Source: Physella acuta
Taxonomy: Eukaryota > Mollusca > Gastropoda > Physidae
DNA length: 64,000 nucleotides
Assembly: GCF_028476545.1 (NCBI RefSeq)
Contig: NW_026731580.1
Coordinates: 62,001-126,000, forward strand
Direction of reading: 5' to 3'
The position numbers were made by a program, and so were the translations under genes. Below, in pieces: positions 11,600-23,979 of this stretch (position 1 is the first letter of the stretch; every line of letters starts with the position of its first letter). Below the pieces are notes generated by a model, which searched no databases, was not told the origin of the DNA, and was given only the letters and a program-made list of their open reading frames with translations.

Positions 11600-12734
11600 A
11601 TAGTAAATGTTTAATTTCGTCAACAGACTCGGTAATTTTTGTTGTTGTCTCAAGTTAATATTGATTTAATTTTTTGTTGTCTAAGTTAATATTGATTTAA
11701 TATTTTTTCATAAAGTCCACAGCACCATTTTTATTTTTACACCGTGTCGGGTACATTAAGGTGTAGACTTACACGTTGATGTCTGGACAAGGGAGAGAAG
11801 CTGAATTTGTTTTACCAAGGGAGACAACTCATGAGGCGAAGTCGCGTGGTAAATTTTTTTAAAAATTCTACTCGTAAATTTTACCAAAGGAGAAAATTCC
11901 AGCTTGAGGTTTAGTGCAGTGACATGATAATCGTGTAATCTTTGAAATATAAACAGACAAACTGTGAGTTTTCGTATAATTTGTTTTTGGGCTCCCTTGC
12001 AGACGATAAACACCGGAACTCTCTTTTGTTGTGTCTTAGCAGAAAAATTTCCCCTTTCTTGTTCTCAGTCGTTACAACGCTTCTAGGCCTGAAAATACAA
12101 GTAAAAAGGGAAATAACACGCTATTTTTTTTTAAAAAAAAAAGGGGTTTTTATATTTTTATTTTATTCTACTGAAAATTTTTATTTAAAAAAAGGTAAAG
12201 GAAAACTTAAGAAGCTTACTGTAAAAGAGTTACATTACATACAAGGCATCTTGTTATAAATATTTTAAAAATTATTTCCCTTTGAAATATTCAATAGACA
12301 TAAACCAGTTTTTCCCCCCGCTCATTATGTTTTGTATTATTAAAAAAAAAATAAGATAGAAGAAATATACCAGAATAAAAGCCATCTAGAATGTCAACAT
12401 GATCAATTATTTAAACCACCCATATATGCAATGGAAAATAAAGGGGCAAAAATAATCAATTATTTAAAACAAAAGAATCGAAATAGGATCTCTTTTCTTT
12501 TTGTGTGAGCGCGGCCGTCATTAGCATACAAAGTTTTCAAACTTTCCTCGCGACACTAAATTTTTCAGGCAATGTCGTTAAGCTGGTTACACCTTGGGTC
12601 AATCCTATACCACTACCATTTGATGCAAACCCACACTAACTTACGCCCGAACACACACACACACACTACACACCAGTCCGTAAAATCTCGGACCTTTAAG
12701 CGATCGTGATTTTCACTCTACTCGATGTAACAAC
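11600..12734. other. Globin upstream region, no gene seen
   Basis: AT-rich sequence presumed to hold the globin promoter and any upstream non-coding exon. A short (AC)n tract lies near 12650. No exon or element was recognised. Confidence 0.4.
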
Positions 12735-13090
12735 TATGTCTATTGTGTGAAATGTTTTGTGTATTGCGTGAGATGTTTTGTGTGTATTGTGTGGGATGTT
12801 TTGCGTATATTGTCTGAGATGTTTTGTGTGTATTGTGTGGGATGTTTTGTGTGTATTGTGTGGGATGTTTTGTGTATATTGTGTGAGATGTTTTGTGTGT
12901 ATTGTGTGAGATGTTTTGTGTGTATTGTGTGGGATGTTTTGTGTGTATTGTGTGAGATGTTTCGTGTGTATTGTGTGGGATGTTTTGTGTGTATTGTGTG
13001 AGATATTTTGTGTGTATTGTGTGTGGTGTTTTGTGTCTATTTTTATATGACGTATCGTCTGTATTGTGATATTTTGTCTCTATTGTCGGA
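12735..13090. repeat. Minisatellite, 23-bp GTGTATTGTGTGGGATGTTT units
   Basis: About 14 copies of a 23-bp unit (core GTGTATTGTGTGAGATGTTT) in head-to-tail order, decaying at the right edge. Since 23 is not a multiple of 3, the Cys/Val-rich frame across it is a repeat artefact. Confidence 0.88.
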
Positions 13091-13309
13091 GGTGTTTTCT
13101 AACGCTACATTATGCAGGAGACGACGGCGGAACCGCCAACACAACCCGCAACAACCGCCACAGAATTTCTTCATGAAACATTCATCCTCTGTCATCGGCA
13201 CAGTGACACGTAGGCCTAAGTCTCAGGGACAAGAATAGCACACACGTGACACACCGTGATTCTTTCACTACTGTTGAGTTCTAGTTTTTCTGTTAATGAG
13301 AAGGTGAAT

Positions 13310-13965
13310 GTGTGAGGGTGGGGCGTGTATGAGTGAGGGGGTGTATGAGTGAGGGGGTGTATGAGTGAGGGGGTGTATGAGTGAGGGGGTGTATGAGTGA
13401 GGGGGTGTATGAGTGAGGGGGTGTATGAGTGAGGGGGTGTATGAGTGAGGGGGTGTATGAGTGAGGGGGTGTACGAGTGAGGGGGTGTATGAGTGAGGGG
13501 GTGTATGAGTGAGGGGGTGTATGAGTGAGGGGGTGTATGAGTGAGGGGGTGTATGAGTGAGGGGGTGTATGAGTGAGGGGGTGTATGAGTGAGGGGGTGT
13601 ATGAGTGAGGGGGTGTATGAGTGAGGGGGTGTATGAGTGAGGGGGTGTATGAGTGAGGGGGTGTATGAGTGAGGGGGTGTATGAGTGAGGGGGTGTATGA
13701 GTGAGGGGGTGTATGAGTGAGGGGGTGTATGAGTGAGGGGGTGTATGAGTGAGGGGGTGTATGAGTGAGGGGGTGTATGAGTGAGGGGGTGTATGAGTGA
13801 GGGGGTGTATGAGTGAGGGGGTGTATGAGTGAGGGGGTGTATGAGTGAGGGGGTGTATGAGTGAGGGGGTGTATGAGTGAGGTGGTGTATGAGTGAGGGG
13901 GTGTATGAGTGAGGGGGTGTATGAGTGAAGGGGTGTATGAGTGAGGGGGTGTATGAGGGTGCGAG
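13310..13965. repeat. Minisatellite, 17-bp GTGTATGAGTGAGGGGG units
   Basis: About 37 nearly identical copies of GTGTATGAGTGAGGGGG. The unit carries a G5 run, so the plus strand offers regularly spaced G-tracts able to form G-quadruplexes. The 311-codon minus frame (Tyr/Thr/Pro/His-rich, 17-residue period) is generated by the 17-bp unit. Confidence 0.95.
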
Positions 13966-14222
13966 CGTATGAGGGTGGGGTTGGCAGTGTATGAGGGAGG
14001 GGAAGTATGAGGGTGGGGGTGGGAGTGTATGAGAGAGGGGATTATAAGGGTGGGGGGTGTATGAGGGTGGGTGTGTATGAGGATGGGGGTGTATGAGTGC
14101 AAGAGTGTATGAGGGTGGGGGTGTATGAGGGTGGGGGTGTGAGGGTGGGGGTGTATGAGGGTGGGGGTGTATGAGTGCGAGATTGTATGAGGGTGTGAAT
14201 GTATGAGGGTGGGGTGTATGTT
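13966..14222. repeat. Degenerate extension of the 17-bp array
   Basis: Irregular GTGTATGAGGGTGGGG pieces continue from the homogeneous array, as expected of an older flank. Confidence 0.8.
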
Positions 14223-15227
14223 ATGCAATCTACCGTTTATACAGGTATAGATAGTTACAAGCTTTCATAAACTTTATTTAAAAGCCGTTGAATTTTTTTC
14301 CAAATAAAGTTTTATTTTTTATTTATATCATTAGCGCCCATATATACTTTCTGTACTTCAATATATACCTCTCTTTTTCTGTAGTTCACTATATTCCTCT
14401 CTTTGTCTTTACCTCACTATATACCTCTCTTTTTCTGTTGATCATTATATACCCTCACTCCTCCTGTAAATCACTATTTACACTGCTCTTCTAAAGTGAA
14501 TCTATTAAAAAGTAATTGCCGCCGGAGGGCACCACCAACTCACCCCCCTCCACCCCCCTTAAGCAGACGATTCAAATCATCCGATTACTCACACTTTTCA
14601 TCCAACAGACCATCAAGCTTCGCACGTGACACAACACGTGACATATGGTCAGTGACATCAAAACAAATCCCCCCCCCCACACACACACACCATACATACA
14701 CACATATCCTTTGTGATACTCACTGTTCGGCCAACCCCATCTCTTTAAAAAAAAATTAAAGGGAGATTACTTAAACTTAAAAAAAAAGACTCATTCAAGG
14801 GAACAAACTCGTGCATGCGGTGTCGACAGCCCAATTTAGTCTCTGTCCCCATCCATTCACGCTTCGAGAGCTCGCTTTCTTATACCGTGTTCACACGATA
14901 ATGCCGGGACGTGTTCATGGTGATTACCATGAGAAGAGACTCCCTCGGGCAAGCGCGGGTGGTGGGGGGGGGGGGGGGGGGGGACACACGACTCGACGAT
15001 ACAGGGACATGAAGCCGATTGATTTTTAAATGACTTACGTCAGTCCACTAAAAAAAAATCGAGTTTCAATTTTCGAACTTCTTTTACTTACATACGCCAC
15101 TAGGAGATCGGTGATAGTTTAATTTAAGTCCAACGAGGTCAAACTTAACATTTGAAATATATATCAGGTACCCATTTAATTAATTAATGTATTAGTTCGT
15201 CGTCATCCTTTTTCTTCAGTACTGAGG
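14223..15227. other. No gene seen
   Basis: Contains imperfect TATACCTCTCTTTTTCTGT repeats near 14350-14450, a short CA tract near 14685, and a G-run near 14960. No exon or RNA gene was recognised. Confidence 0.4.
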
Positions 15228-15386
15228 ACACATGGGTCGCCCCACCCCCTCCACCGAACGAAATATAAAATTATATTGAAAAATATATACTTTTTACCAG
15301 TGTCTGCCCCACCCCCTCCTCCCCAAAAGTTTCAAGCGCCTTACTCCCGGCCCCCACCTGAGAAAAAAGTCTGAAAGAAACACTGG
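15228..15386. mobile_element. G-tract-rich MITE, copy 3 (left end truncated)
   Basis: CACCGAACGAAATATAAAAT, TATATACTTTTTACCAGTGT and the end AGTCTGAAAGAAACACTGG match the family in reverse orientation. G/C tracts are shorter than in other copies. Confidence 0.65.
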
Positions 15387-16870
15387 TTGCCACAGAAAAC
15401 TCTTTTAACTTTTACCGGTCTCTGGCAACTTTTTGGGCAGTTCCCTAGGATAGTCTGGCTTTTGTCTGTTGTTTTTCTCCTGAGAGTCCCCCGTTCCCCC
15501 TCCCCTCCCCCACTTCTCCATTGGCCTTCCCTATTTTCTTTTTCCGTGCAGCGCCATTCCTGTAATTTCATCTAGTCTCATTTTTCTTATGTGAACATGT
15601 GGCTTAATTTATTAATTAGAATGGATTAATGTTTGCCCATGCATAGAAAGACGCGAGTATGTTTTAGCCAACTTTTGAATTGTGTTTAGTAAACTACTGT
15701 ATTCTATTGTTGCGTACAAATCTATTTTACAAAGCAAAACACGCCTAGAAAATTATGATTGAGCACTGATAATTTAAAAGTAGGAACTTCATAGAGTTTC
15801 CTCCCAATTTTTCATAACAGATTATTTTTATACGAGCTGACCCGCGACGTAGCATACGCCGCTATCTAGTTGTTTTATTTTCTACTTATCAACCATTCAT
15901 AATTTGTGAATTCGACACTACCCCATCCCCCCTGCCTCCCCCATCCCACCCAGGCCCAGTGAAAACAGCCGTTTACAGACGACAATGAAAATATCAAGCA
16001 GAACTTATTATCTCCCCTTAGTTTCAAATCGTTTAAAAACTAAATTATCTGCCCCTAATAGCCGTCACTTATCGAACCGGCTCTAATATTGTAAACATTC
16101 GGTGTCAACCACAGCTCACCTGACAGGGTGGCGGCTAAGCTGCGTGGTGTCTTCTATGGTCCCCATGAAGAGAATTATATATATAGATGGGGCTTACGAT
16201 TTTAACAGCTGCTTTAATTGGTTCTCTGTGAAAACGTCACAGCTGACCCAAGGCCTCATTGATCGCACAAGCATTAAAAGTTTATTAATGTGATGATTTG
16301 TTTTCTTAATAATGTAAAATCTTAATCTTAAAGTGTGGTTGTTTTTAGGGAACTTTTAACGTATCAAAAGGTTTTTCTTGTACCTCTCTACTTGCTGTTA
16401 AATTCCGCCTTAAATAATCCATCAATCGCCAACACATTTAAACAAAACCAACACCAGCATTTTTAAAAGTTAAAAAAACGAATTCATGGCTGAGCTTAGT
16501 TGAGCTGAGGTTAACTTTGTAATGGCAATTTGGTGTTTTTTTGTTTGTTTTTGTCGGCTATCAATTTACACCTTTTGTATTTTTAAAAACAATTATTTTA
16601 GCAGGAAGTGATGCAATTTGATCCAGTTTTTTTTTAGGTTGTTCGGTCTAAAATATTTGTTGTTTTTGTGTGTTGTTGGTTTTCTTTGACGTCCGCGCAT
16701 TAAATCCGGTGTTCACACAAGATGCCTGTTGTTATTGTTGTGTAAAGTGTGATGGCGTATATCAGATTTCGTTTTTGTAAACAGCGCTGAGTATTTTTTT
16801 TTTTTACATCACTAACTCAGAGTCACACAAACAACATAGGCTGAGAAAAAGTTGAACAATATCAATAACA
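15387..16870. other. No gene seen
   Basis: AT-rich. A short phrase near 15830 (ACGAGCTGACCCGCGACG) looks like the end of an unidentified dispersed element. No exon was recognised. Confidence 0.35.
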
Positions 16871-16874
16871 TGGG

Positions 16875-16980
16875 AGCCGGACGTTTTCCCTAAAGACACT
16901 TGCCCGAATGCCGTTTTCCCGAAGGCCGATTTCCCAAATGGACACTTGCCCGAATGCGGCAAATGCACGAAAGCCACTTG
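16875..16980. repeat. Degenerate TTGCCCGAATGCCGTTTTCC repeats
   Basis: Four or five imperfect copies of a phrase reading CCGAATGCCGTTTTCCC or CCAAATGGACACTTGCCC. It resembles a small decayed minisatellite. Confidence 0.55.
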
Positions 16981-16982
16981 CT

Positions 16983-17258
16983 ATGGCTGACTGTTATATG
17001 GTGCTATGGCCGACTGTAATATGGTGTGCTATGGTTGATTGTAATATGGTGTGCTATGGCTGACTGTATTATGGTGTGCTATGGCTGACTGTAATATGGT
17101 GTGCTATGGCTGACTGTAATATGGTGTGCTATGGCTGACTGTAATATGGTGTGCTATGGCTGACTGTAATATGGTGTGCTATGGCTGACTTAATATGGTG
17201 TGCTATGGCTGACTGTATTATGGTGTGCTATGGCTGACTGTATTATGGTGTGCTATGG
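16983..17258. repeat. Minisatellite, 25-bp TATGGCTGACTGTAATATGG units
   Basis: About 11 copies of a 25-bp unit (GTGTGC then TATGGCTGACTGTAATATG), nearly identical in the centre. Confidence 0.9.
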
Positions 17259-17515
17259 AAATATGGAAATTTGTTCTGCACTGTATACATCATCTTACAT
17301 CAAAAGATAAAAACTTAAATAACTTTGTCTACAAAGTTACGAATTTTTAAAATTTAGTTTTAAAAGGACTTCATATTTTGTGTCCAGAATAAAGTCGAAA
17401 ACACATTCCTAACTTTTCTTCAAAGCTCAAAAATCATTCCCAGGATTAGTAACTAATGCACATTTTAATTAGAATTTCCTGTATATATTCCATACGTTTG
17501 TGTGTGTGTGTATTT

Positions 17516-17700
17516 CAGAGACGTAGCGACCCTACCCGGTGCCCGGGAACAAATTTTCAATTCCCCCCCCCATATATTTTTTTATATTTATAATGCAAAA
17601 CTGCAGCTAAAATGAGCTTTTAATTATTTTTTTTCCACCATTTTAGCGCCCCCTACGGTCGTGGACATTTGTACCCCCCCCCCCCCTCGCTACGCTTCTG
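17516..17700. mobile_element. hAT-like MITE with GCGTAGCGA ends
   Basis: The left end CAGAGACGTAGCGACC and right end CTCGCTACGCTTCTG are inverted. A perfect 8-bp duplication GTGTATTT flanks the element (17508-17515 and 17701-17708). The interior is a C-rich/TA-rich 185-bp non-coding sequence. The same family lies at 33317, 35924, 38565 and 39778. Confidence 0.88.
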
Positions 17701-17708
17701 GTGTATTT

Positions 17709-18214
17709 AGACATTTAAAAAAATTCAAAATCATTTCTCTACAATAAAAAAAAAAAACTTTCAACAATTTCATACCTACTTCCTGAATATATTTCAGTTC
17801 ATACTTAATCTTCTTAAAGAAAAACAAACAAACGCTGAACTAATTTTCTAGGTACTTCCCTGAGGTAGTGACCGAATAAACTCGAGTCTCAGACACTTCT
17901 AAGGTTACCGGCACCAGATAAAACTAGCCGGAAAAGGAAATACATTTCACGCCTGCTCAAGTCTTGAACGGTTCCAGGAAACGTCGGGAACAACTCGGTC
18001 AACAGCACCAACAAGCACCGACAACACAGCTTGGTCGTTTGGAAAATGAACCAGCAGACAACAACAACAAAAAACTTATTTTAACTGTTCCGCCACTTTT
18101 TTCAATTTTCGAAATGTTTGTCAAGGTTTAAAATTATTTTTGAGGTGGATGATAAAAAAACAAACTCCATTACGTTTTTTAAACATCTTCTAAGGTCTTT
18201 GAAAACAATAAATC
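17709..18214. other. No gene seen
   Basis: Unique-looking sequence without recognised exons or elements. Confidence 0.4.
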
Positions 18215-18475
18215 TACACTATCATCTACACTATCATCTACACTATCATCTACACTATCATCTACACTATGATCTACACTATGATCTACACTATCATCTA
18301 CACTATCATCTACACTATCATCTACACCTACACTATCATCTACACTATCATCTACACTATCATCTACATCTACACTATCATCTACACTATCATCTACACC
18401 TACACTATCATCTACATCTACACTATCATCTACACTATCATCTACACTATCATCTACACTATAATACAGTAGCAT
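18215..18475. repeat. 12-bp tandem repeat ACACTATCATCT
   Basis: About 21 units of ACACTATCATCT with occasional 6-bp partial insertions (ACATCT, ACACCT). Open frames on both strands (LHYH and DDSV repeats) follow from the 12-bp period. The flank to 18765 has looser ATTATCTAC-like pieces. Confidence 0.93.
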
Positions 18476-18769
18476 CTACCGTATTTCCTATACGGTTGTA
18501 TACAGAATAATCATTACTATTGTCTAAATTATTAGACAACCTATTCGCTACAGTATTATCTAAGCTACTGTTCATATCATATCCTCTGTGTCATTTACAA
18601 CACGTTCATCAACAATATTATTCAGACTATTATGTCCATCATATGCTTGCTATCTCTTTCACTATTATCAAACATTAAAATCTATTATCTCGGCTACTGT
18701 TTATGTTATATATTTGCTACCACGTATACTATTATCTACACTACTTTCTACATTTTATCTAGACGAATA

Positions 18770-18960
18770 CAGAGTTTCTTCCAGGCATTTCTTGGGGTAG
18801 GGGGAGGGAGCAGAGCACCCCCGAAGAAATTCTAACGCCCCCCCCCCACCCCCGAATGAAATGGAGTTTATATAGAAAATATATACTTTTACCAGTGTCC
18901 GCCAGTCTCCCCCTCCCCGCGGAAAATTTAGTCCGTCCCTCGAAAATATCAGTCCCCACT
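18770..18960. mobile_element. G-tract-rich MITE, copy 4
   Basis: Starts CAGAGTTTCTTCCAGGCATT and carries the CCGAATGAAATGGAGTTTAT / TATATACTTTTACCAGTGTC core. The right terminal motif is decayed. Confidence 0.65.
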
Positions 18961-19429
18961 GGACGAATATCAACATTATCTATTTGCAATCATCTTTACT
19001 GTTATCAAGACCCCTCTCCACCCTGTTAAACACACCGTCGGCTTCATCGTTAACTGCGTCATCATCTTAAATATTATCAACACTCGTATGAATTATTCAT
19101 GAGAGTCGAATGAAATAAACAACACGAAAATAAACGAAGCCAGTAATTACTCCGTATCTGCAATTCTTTCATTCAATTGGAATTGATTCTGGAATAATAA
19201 ACAGAGGTTCTATGAAAATTCATCCATTGTTTTGTTTTTACACGCACAGGAATTGTATGTATACATTAATTTCATCATCATAACATCACATAAATACGAG
19301 AATCATAAAAAAACGAGGTAATTATCCTGTTTGAATTCCCACGGGTATGTCTGGGAAAGCGAGCCGATACAACTATACACAAATAATATTCGCTCCGAAA
19401 TTGAATCAAAAGCAACGGAGATTCCCAAG
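18961..19429. other. No gene seen
   Basis: AT-rich unique sequence. Confidence 0.4.
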
Positions 19430-19990
19430 ACAAAACAGTGTCTTAAACAGAAACGGATATTCCCATTACAAAACAGTGTCTCGGAAATGAAAGGAGATTT
19501 CTTTTACAAAACAGTGTCTTAAAATGGAATTAATATTTTCAATACATATCAGTGTCACGAAATAGAAGCAAGGTTTCCATAACATAATAGTGTCTTAAAA
19601 AGGAAAGGAGTTTCCATGTAAAGACGGTGTTTCAATAAACAGATTCCCATTACAAAACCGGGTCTAAAAAAACGAAAATTACCATTACAAAAAAGTGTCT
19701 TTAATTAACGGACATTTCCATTAGAAAATAGTGTCTAAAATGTGTATTGCCTTTCCAAAACGATGTCTCAAAAATGGAAATTCCCATTACGAAACAGGAC
19801 TGTGAAAAAAAAAAACGAAAATTCAATTACAAAACAGTGTCTAGAAATGGATATTCCCAGTACAAAACAGTGTCTTAAAACGGAAATTCCCATTACAAAC
19901 CAGTTAGAAAACGGAAATTCAATTACGAAATAGTGTCTAAAACGGAAATTTCCTTACAAAACTATGTCTTAAAAACGGAGCTTCGCATGA
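19430..19990. repeat. Degenerate 30-35-bp repeat of AAAACAGTGTCTTAAAA type
   Basis: At least 15 diverged units combine ATTCCCATTACAAAACAGTG with TCTTAAAACGGAA. Spacing varies between about 30 and 65 bp, indicating an old array. Confidence 0.75.
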
Positions 19991-20861
<871 letters not shown>

Positions 20862-20984
20862 CTGAAAGCTGGGGGGGGGGGGGGGGGGGGAGATTCCTTT
20901 TAGTAAATGGAAATTTACCAACTTTCTGTTAGCCTCTCTTTAGTACCTGTCTTTTTGTTTACTTTGGATACTCTGGCGAAGACC

Positions 20985-21165
20985 AAAGGTTAAACGTCAT
21001 CACACCCTAGTATCGAAAAAATACCAAAATAAAAACAACTGCTGGAGTTTGTTTGTGCTAAGAACTAAGAAAGCAATTTCCAGAAAGAAAAGCAGGTTGA
21101 AATCGGCGTCGATATGCCATATGGCGCATAACATTTTGATACGTTATACTTAATTGTGTTGGAAA
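20985..21165 (+). mobile_element. Fragment of SINE family 2 (3' body)
   Basis: CCAGAAAGAAAAGCAGGTTG, AAATCGGCGTCGATATGCC and ATGGCGCATAACATTTTGAT match the body of the element at 54666-54933. The tRNA-like head is missing. The stretch 21166-21439 holds nothing else recognised. Confidence 0.6.
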
Positions 21166-21439
21166 AATCTACTTGATTTTTACAGTTATGAACGAAAGAG
21201 AAGAAGAATAGAATCAAAACATTGAAATGTACTCCACGTATTTAAAAAAAAAATTCTTATTGTTTGATTTCGCCATTTTCAAAACTAAAACATCAATAAT
21301 ATCGCAATTATTATAAAACTTCAGAAGCGCCATTAAAATATTTTTTAGACACAACTAGCATCATAATCAGAATTCAAACATCAGTAGCTTAATTAGAAAA
21401 ACTAGAATAGGTGTCCAATCTACAAGGTCAAGTTGTCAG

Positions 21440-21725
21440 GACTCATACTGTCCAAGGTCGAGCTGTCCTAACTTAGACTGCCAAAGGTCAATCTGTCCTG
21501 GTTTAGACTGTCCAAGGTCAAGCTGTCCTGACTTAGACTGTCCAAGGTAAAGCTGTCCTGACTTAGACTGTCCAAGGTCAAGCTGTCCTGACTTAGACTG
21601 TCCAAGGTCAAGCTGTCCTGACTTAGACTGTCCAAGGTCAAGCTGTCCCGACTTAGACTGTCCAAGGTCAAGCTGTCCCGACTTAGACTGTCCAAGGTCA
21701 CGCTGTCCTGACTTGGACTGTCCAT
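21440..21725. repeat. 30-bp tandem repeat carrying nuclear-receptor half-sites
   Basis: About nine to ten copies of a 30-bp unit: TCCAAGGTCAAGCTGTCCTG followed by ACTTAGACTG. Six units contain a perfect TCCAAGGTCA (21511, 21571, 21601, 21631, 21661, 21691), matching the monomeric NR5A/FTZ-F1 and ERR site YCAAGGTCA. The LDLGQSKSGQ reading frame on the minus strand is a 10-codon artefact of the unit. Confidence 0.92.
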
Positions 21726-21779
21726 GCTGTACCTCGTGTGATGTCTGACTGTCATAACCTCCCCTGTAACCGTGACATC

Positions 21780-22010
21780 GTGGTCGGGCAGTAGAGCACA
21801 CGACTGCACGCCCGCAAGTCTCTAGCTGGGATCCCGAGTTCGAGTCCGTATGACGTCCATTAGTCCACCCAGCTCTAAAAACCCTGACTTGCGTTAAGGA
21901 ATTTAAAGACGGTTGTGCATTGAACTTACCACACTATTCTCTCACATGCTAAGCTCGCCTAAACAGATGAACTCTACTTCATCAGCTCCGTGTCCTATAT
22001 GACCCCTATA
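21780..22010 (+). mobile_element. tRNA-derived SINE, family 1 (diverged)
   Basis: A tRNA-like head with a B-box-like GAGTTCGAGTCCG is followed by CCACCCAGCTCTAAAAACCC and AACTCTACTTCATCAGCTCC. It is more diverged than the copies at 6442 and 36872, and no clear target duplication was seen. The stretch 22011-22388 has a C-run and no gene. Confidence 0.7.
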
Positions 22011-22388
22011 AAATCTTAACATCTAGGATTAAGCTGAAGGATTATTTCTTTTAATCTCGGCGGCTCAGTGTTACGTCCCTGCTAAATCCAACAACCTCCC
22101 CCCCCCCCCCCAACAAACTCCTTCGACCTTTTTGCTCGCATCAAACACAAGCCAAGCTCGCCATTTCAAACTGCTTGAACTGCATCAAAGCGCAATTTAA
22201 AAAAAACAGTGTGACGGTAATGGCGTATTTAAAAAAAGGCAAAGGGTTCATTCCTTTGTGGAGAAATAAAATTAATTCAGATCTGACATTTTAATTACTG
22301 AAATCACATTTGTTATTGTATTTTTTCTATGTACGTCTCATATGTTTCAGTTATATAAACTTCAATGTTTTTCTCACTTGACTTGACT

Positions 22389-22568
22389 TACTTTGACTTA
22401 GTCCTCTTTGCTCCTTATGGAGCATAGGGCCTCCACCATTTCCTTCCATTTCTTCCTATCCTCGGCTATTGATTTTGACATCTCCCAAGACATCCCGATT
22501 GGCTTCAGTTCTTCAAGAAGACTCCGCCTCCAGGTCTGTCTTGGGCGCCCTCTCTTCCGCTTTTCTCA
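22389..22568 (-). mobile_element. 3' end of a non-LTR retrotransposon (LINE, RTE-like)
   Basis: The minus strand encodes KRGRPRQTWRRSLLEEL, then IAEDRKKWKEMVEALCS and a stop at 22398-22400. This RGRPxxTWRR...DRxxW pattern is the usual C-terminus of the reverse transcriptase polyprotein in RTE-like and related LINEs of invertebrates. After the stop comes a short AAGTCA-repeat tail, as RTE tails often are. The frame is lost just upstream (beyond about 22568), so this is a severely 5'-truncated dead copy. Confidence 0.75.
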
Positions 22569-22760
22569 CACGACAAATAAATGTTTTTGTTTCCTTTGTT
22601 TTTTGTTAAAGAATAATTCCAGGTACTGACTTTAATGTTTGTGTAGCAATTGTATAAATTCTCTTTGTGTTTACATAACGTTGTAATCTTAGACAGAAGA
22701 GCATGCCAAGAATTGTGTAAAGCAGGGTGGACCGTACGGAGGTTAGACATGTACATATAG

Positions 22761-22830
22761 CAGTGGCGTAACTAGGTGGGGTGCTGGGGGGGGGGGGGCT
22801 TTAGGCAGCTGATATTTTTTTTTTTCAATT
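22761..22830. mobile_element. End fragment of a GGCGTA-type hAT-like MITE
   Basis: CAGTGGCGTAACTAGGTGGG is a typical left end, followed by a G13 run. No matching right end was found before the SINE at 22893. Confidence 0.45.
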
Positions 22831-22892
22831 TACAAATATATCATAGGTATGGGCGGTAAAATAGTAAAGGCTAAAACATATATCATCATCTT

Positions 22893-23117
22893 TTCCATTG
22901 GGCAGATGAAGTAGAGTACATCTGTTTGAGTGACCTCGGCATATGAAGGGATAGGGTGCTCAGCACTATACCCAGCCGCCTAAATTTTCTCTAACGTGAG
23001 TTAGGTACCCATTAGAGCTGGGTGAACTCAAAACGTTATACTCAGTTGAAACCGGATTCGAACCCGAGCCCTTCGGGTAAGTAGTCTAGCGCTCTACCGC
23101 TAGGCCACGCCGTCCCA
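22893..23117 (-). mobile_element. tRNA-derived SINE, family 1
   Basis: In reverse orientation it shows GGGCAGATGAAGTAGAGT, CCTCGGCATATGAAGG, AACGTGAGTTAGGTACCCAT and the tRNA-like head ending CTACCGCTAGGCCACGCC. The head has the B-box-like GGATTCGAACCCG. Near full length. Confidence 0.83.
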
Positions 23118-23663
23118 TAAAATATCATTGTAATAGCAATATTCCAAGGCGTAAATTTTCATATGAAGTAGAGTTCAACTGTTCTTGTTACCACTGAGTA
23201 AAAAAAAAATCTTCTTTCACCGGCTTTAAACCGCTGTTGAAATTACTTTCAGGTTCAAGGAACCGAACCCAAGACTTCCACGTCATCAGTCCTACGCTCT
23301 ATCGATTTCCCCAAAACGTTGCTCACATATTTAGATGGCAGGGCCACACACAAAAAAAATCGACCAAACGATTTGGGTGGCAAAATATTTAGGTGTATTG
23401 TTATAACCTTATAATGTGTAGTGTCAAGGGGAGAGGGGGGGGGGGGACAAGTGTTCCCGGTCATGAATATCATACGCCCTGACATCCAGACAGTGTAAAT
23501 CAAGGGCGGACAACTGAGTGAATCCTGCTGACAGGGGACTGAATTATTCAGAGCTGCGCGCTCAGCGAAAATTGCGCAGATCTGATTTAAACAGAGAAAC
23601 GTAAACACAGCGGTGTCTAATCTGTACGCCGATCCATAGGTAGACATCGGCAAGTTGGTTGCT

Positions 23664-23702
<39 letters not shown>

Positions 23703-23979
23703 TTGTATGTTTATTTCATTTGTTAACTTTATTGTTGTTCGATGTTTATTTATTTTTCAACTGTTTTTTTCTAATTATTTTTTTAAAAAAGTTGAATTGA
23801 CGTGAGTTAATTCGGTTTTGGGAATTGATTCAGTGGTTTATTAAGTTACTTTACATAACAATAGCTGGGCTGCAGTAGCTTCCCTTTACAATTGTGTACA
23901 AATAAATCTAATTTCAGCGCATCAAGTGGTTGTATGCTAGATGTGAAGTGAATTGTGTGGGATCTCATGGTGTGTGTAC
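23118..23979. other. No gene seen; poly(T) at 23666-23701
   Basis: A 36-base T tract is the only striking feature. A 132-codon minus frame at 23255-23653 has no recognisable domain and was not accepted. Confidence 0.4.

Noticed and set aside
11173-11653. Plus- and minus-strand frames of 135 and 156 codons across the globin exon
   Set aside because: They are alternative-frame shadows of the GC-rich globin exon. Only the frame ending VGVVMFI matches a protein family and the conserved intron position.
13293-14228. 311-codon minus-strand Pro/His/Thr/Tyr-rich frame
   Set aside because: Its 17-residue period equals the 17-bp DNA unit read through all frames; no stop arises because the unit has none. 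This is a repeat artefact.
18118-18510. 130-codon frame with LHYH repeats and the overlapping minus-strand DDSV frame
   Set aside because: Both follow from the 12-bp ACACTATCATCT array, and the unique N-terminal part has no recognised domain.
23255-23653. 132-codon minus-strand frame
   Set aside because: No domain, splice context or composition supports it, and it runs through a G-run.
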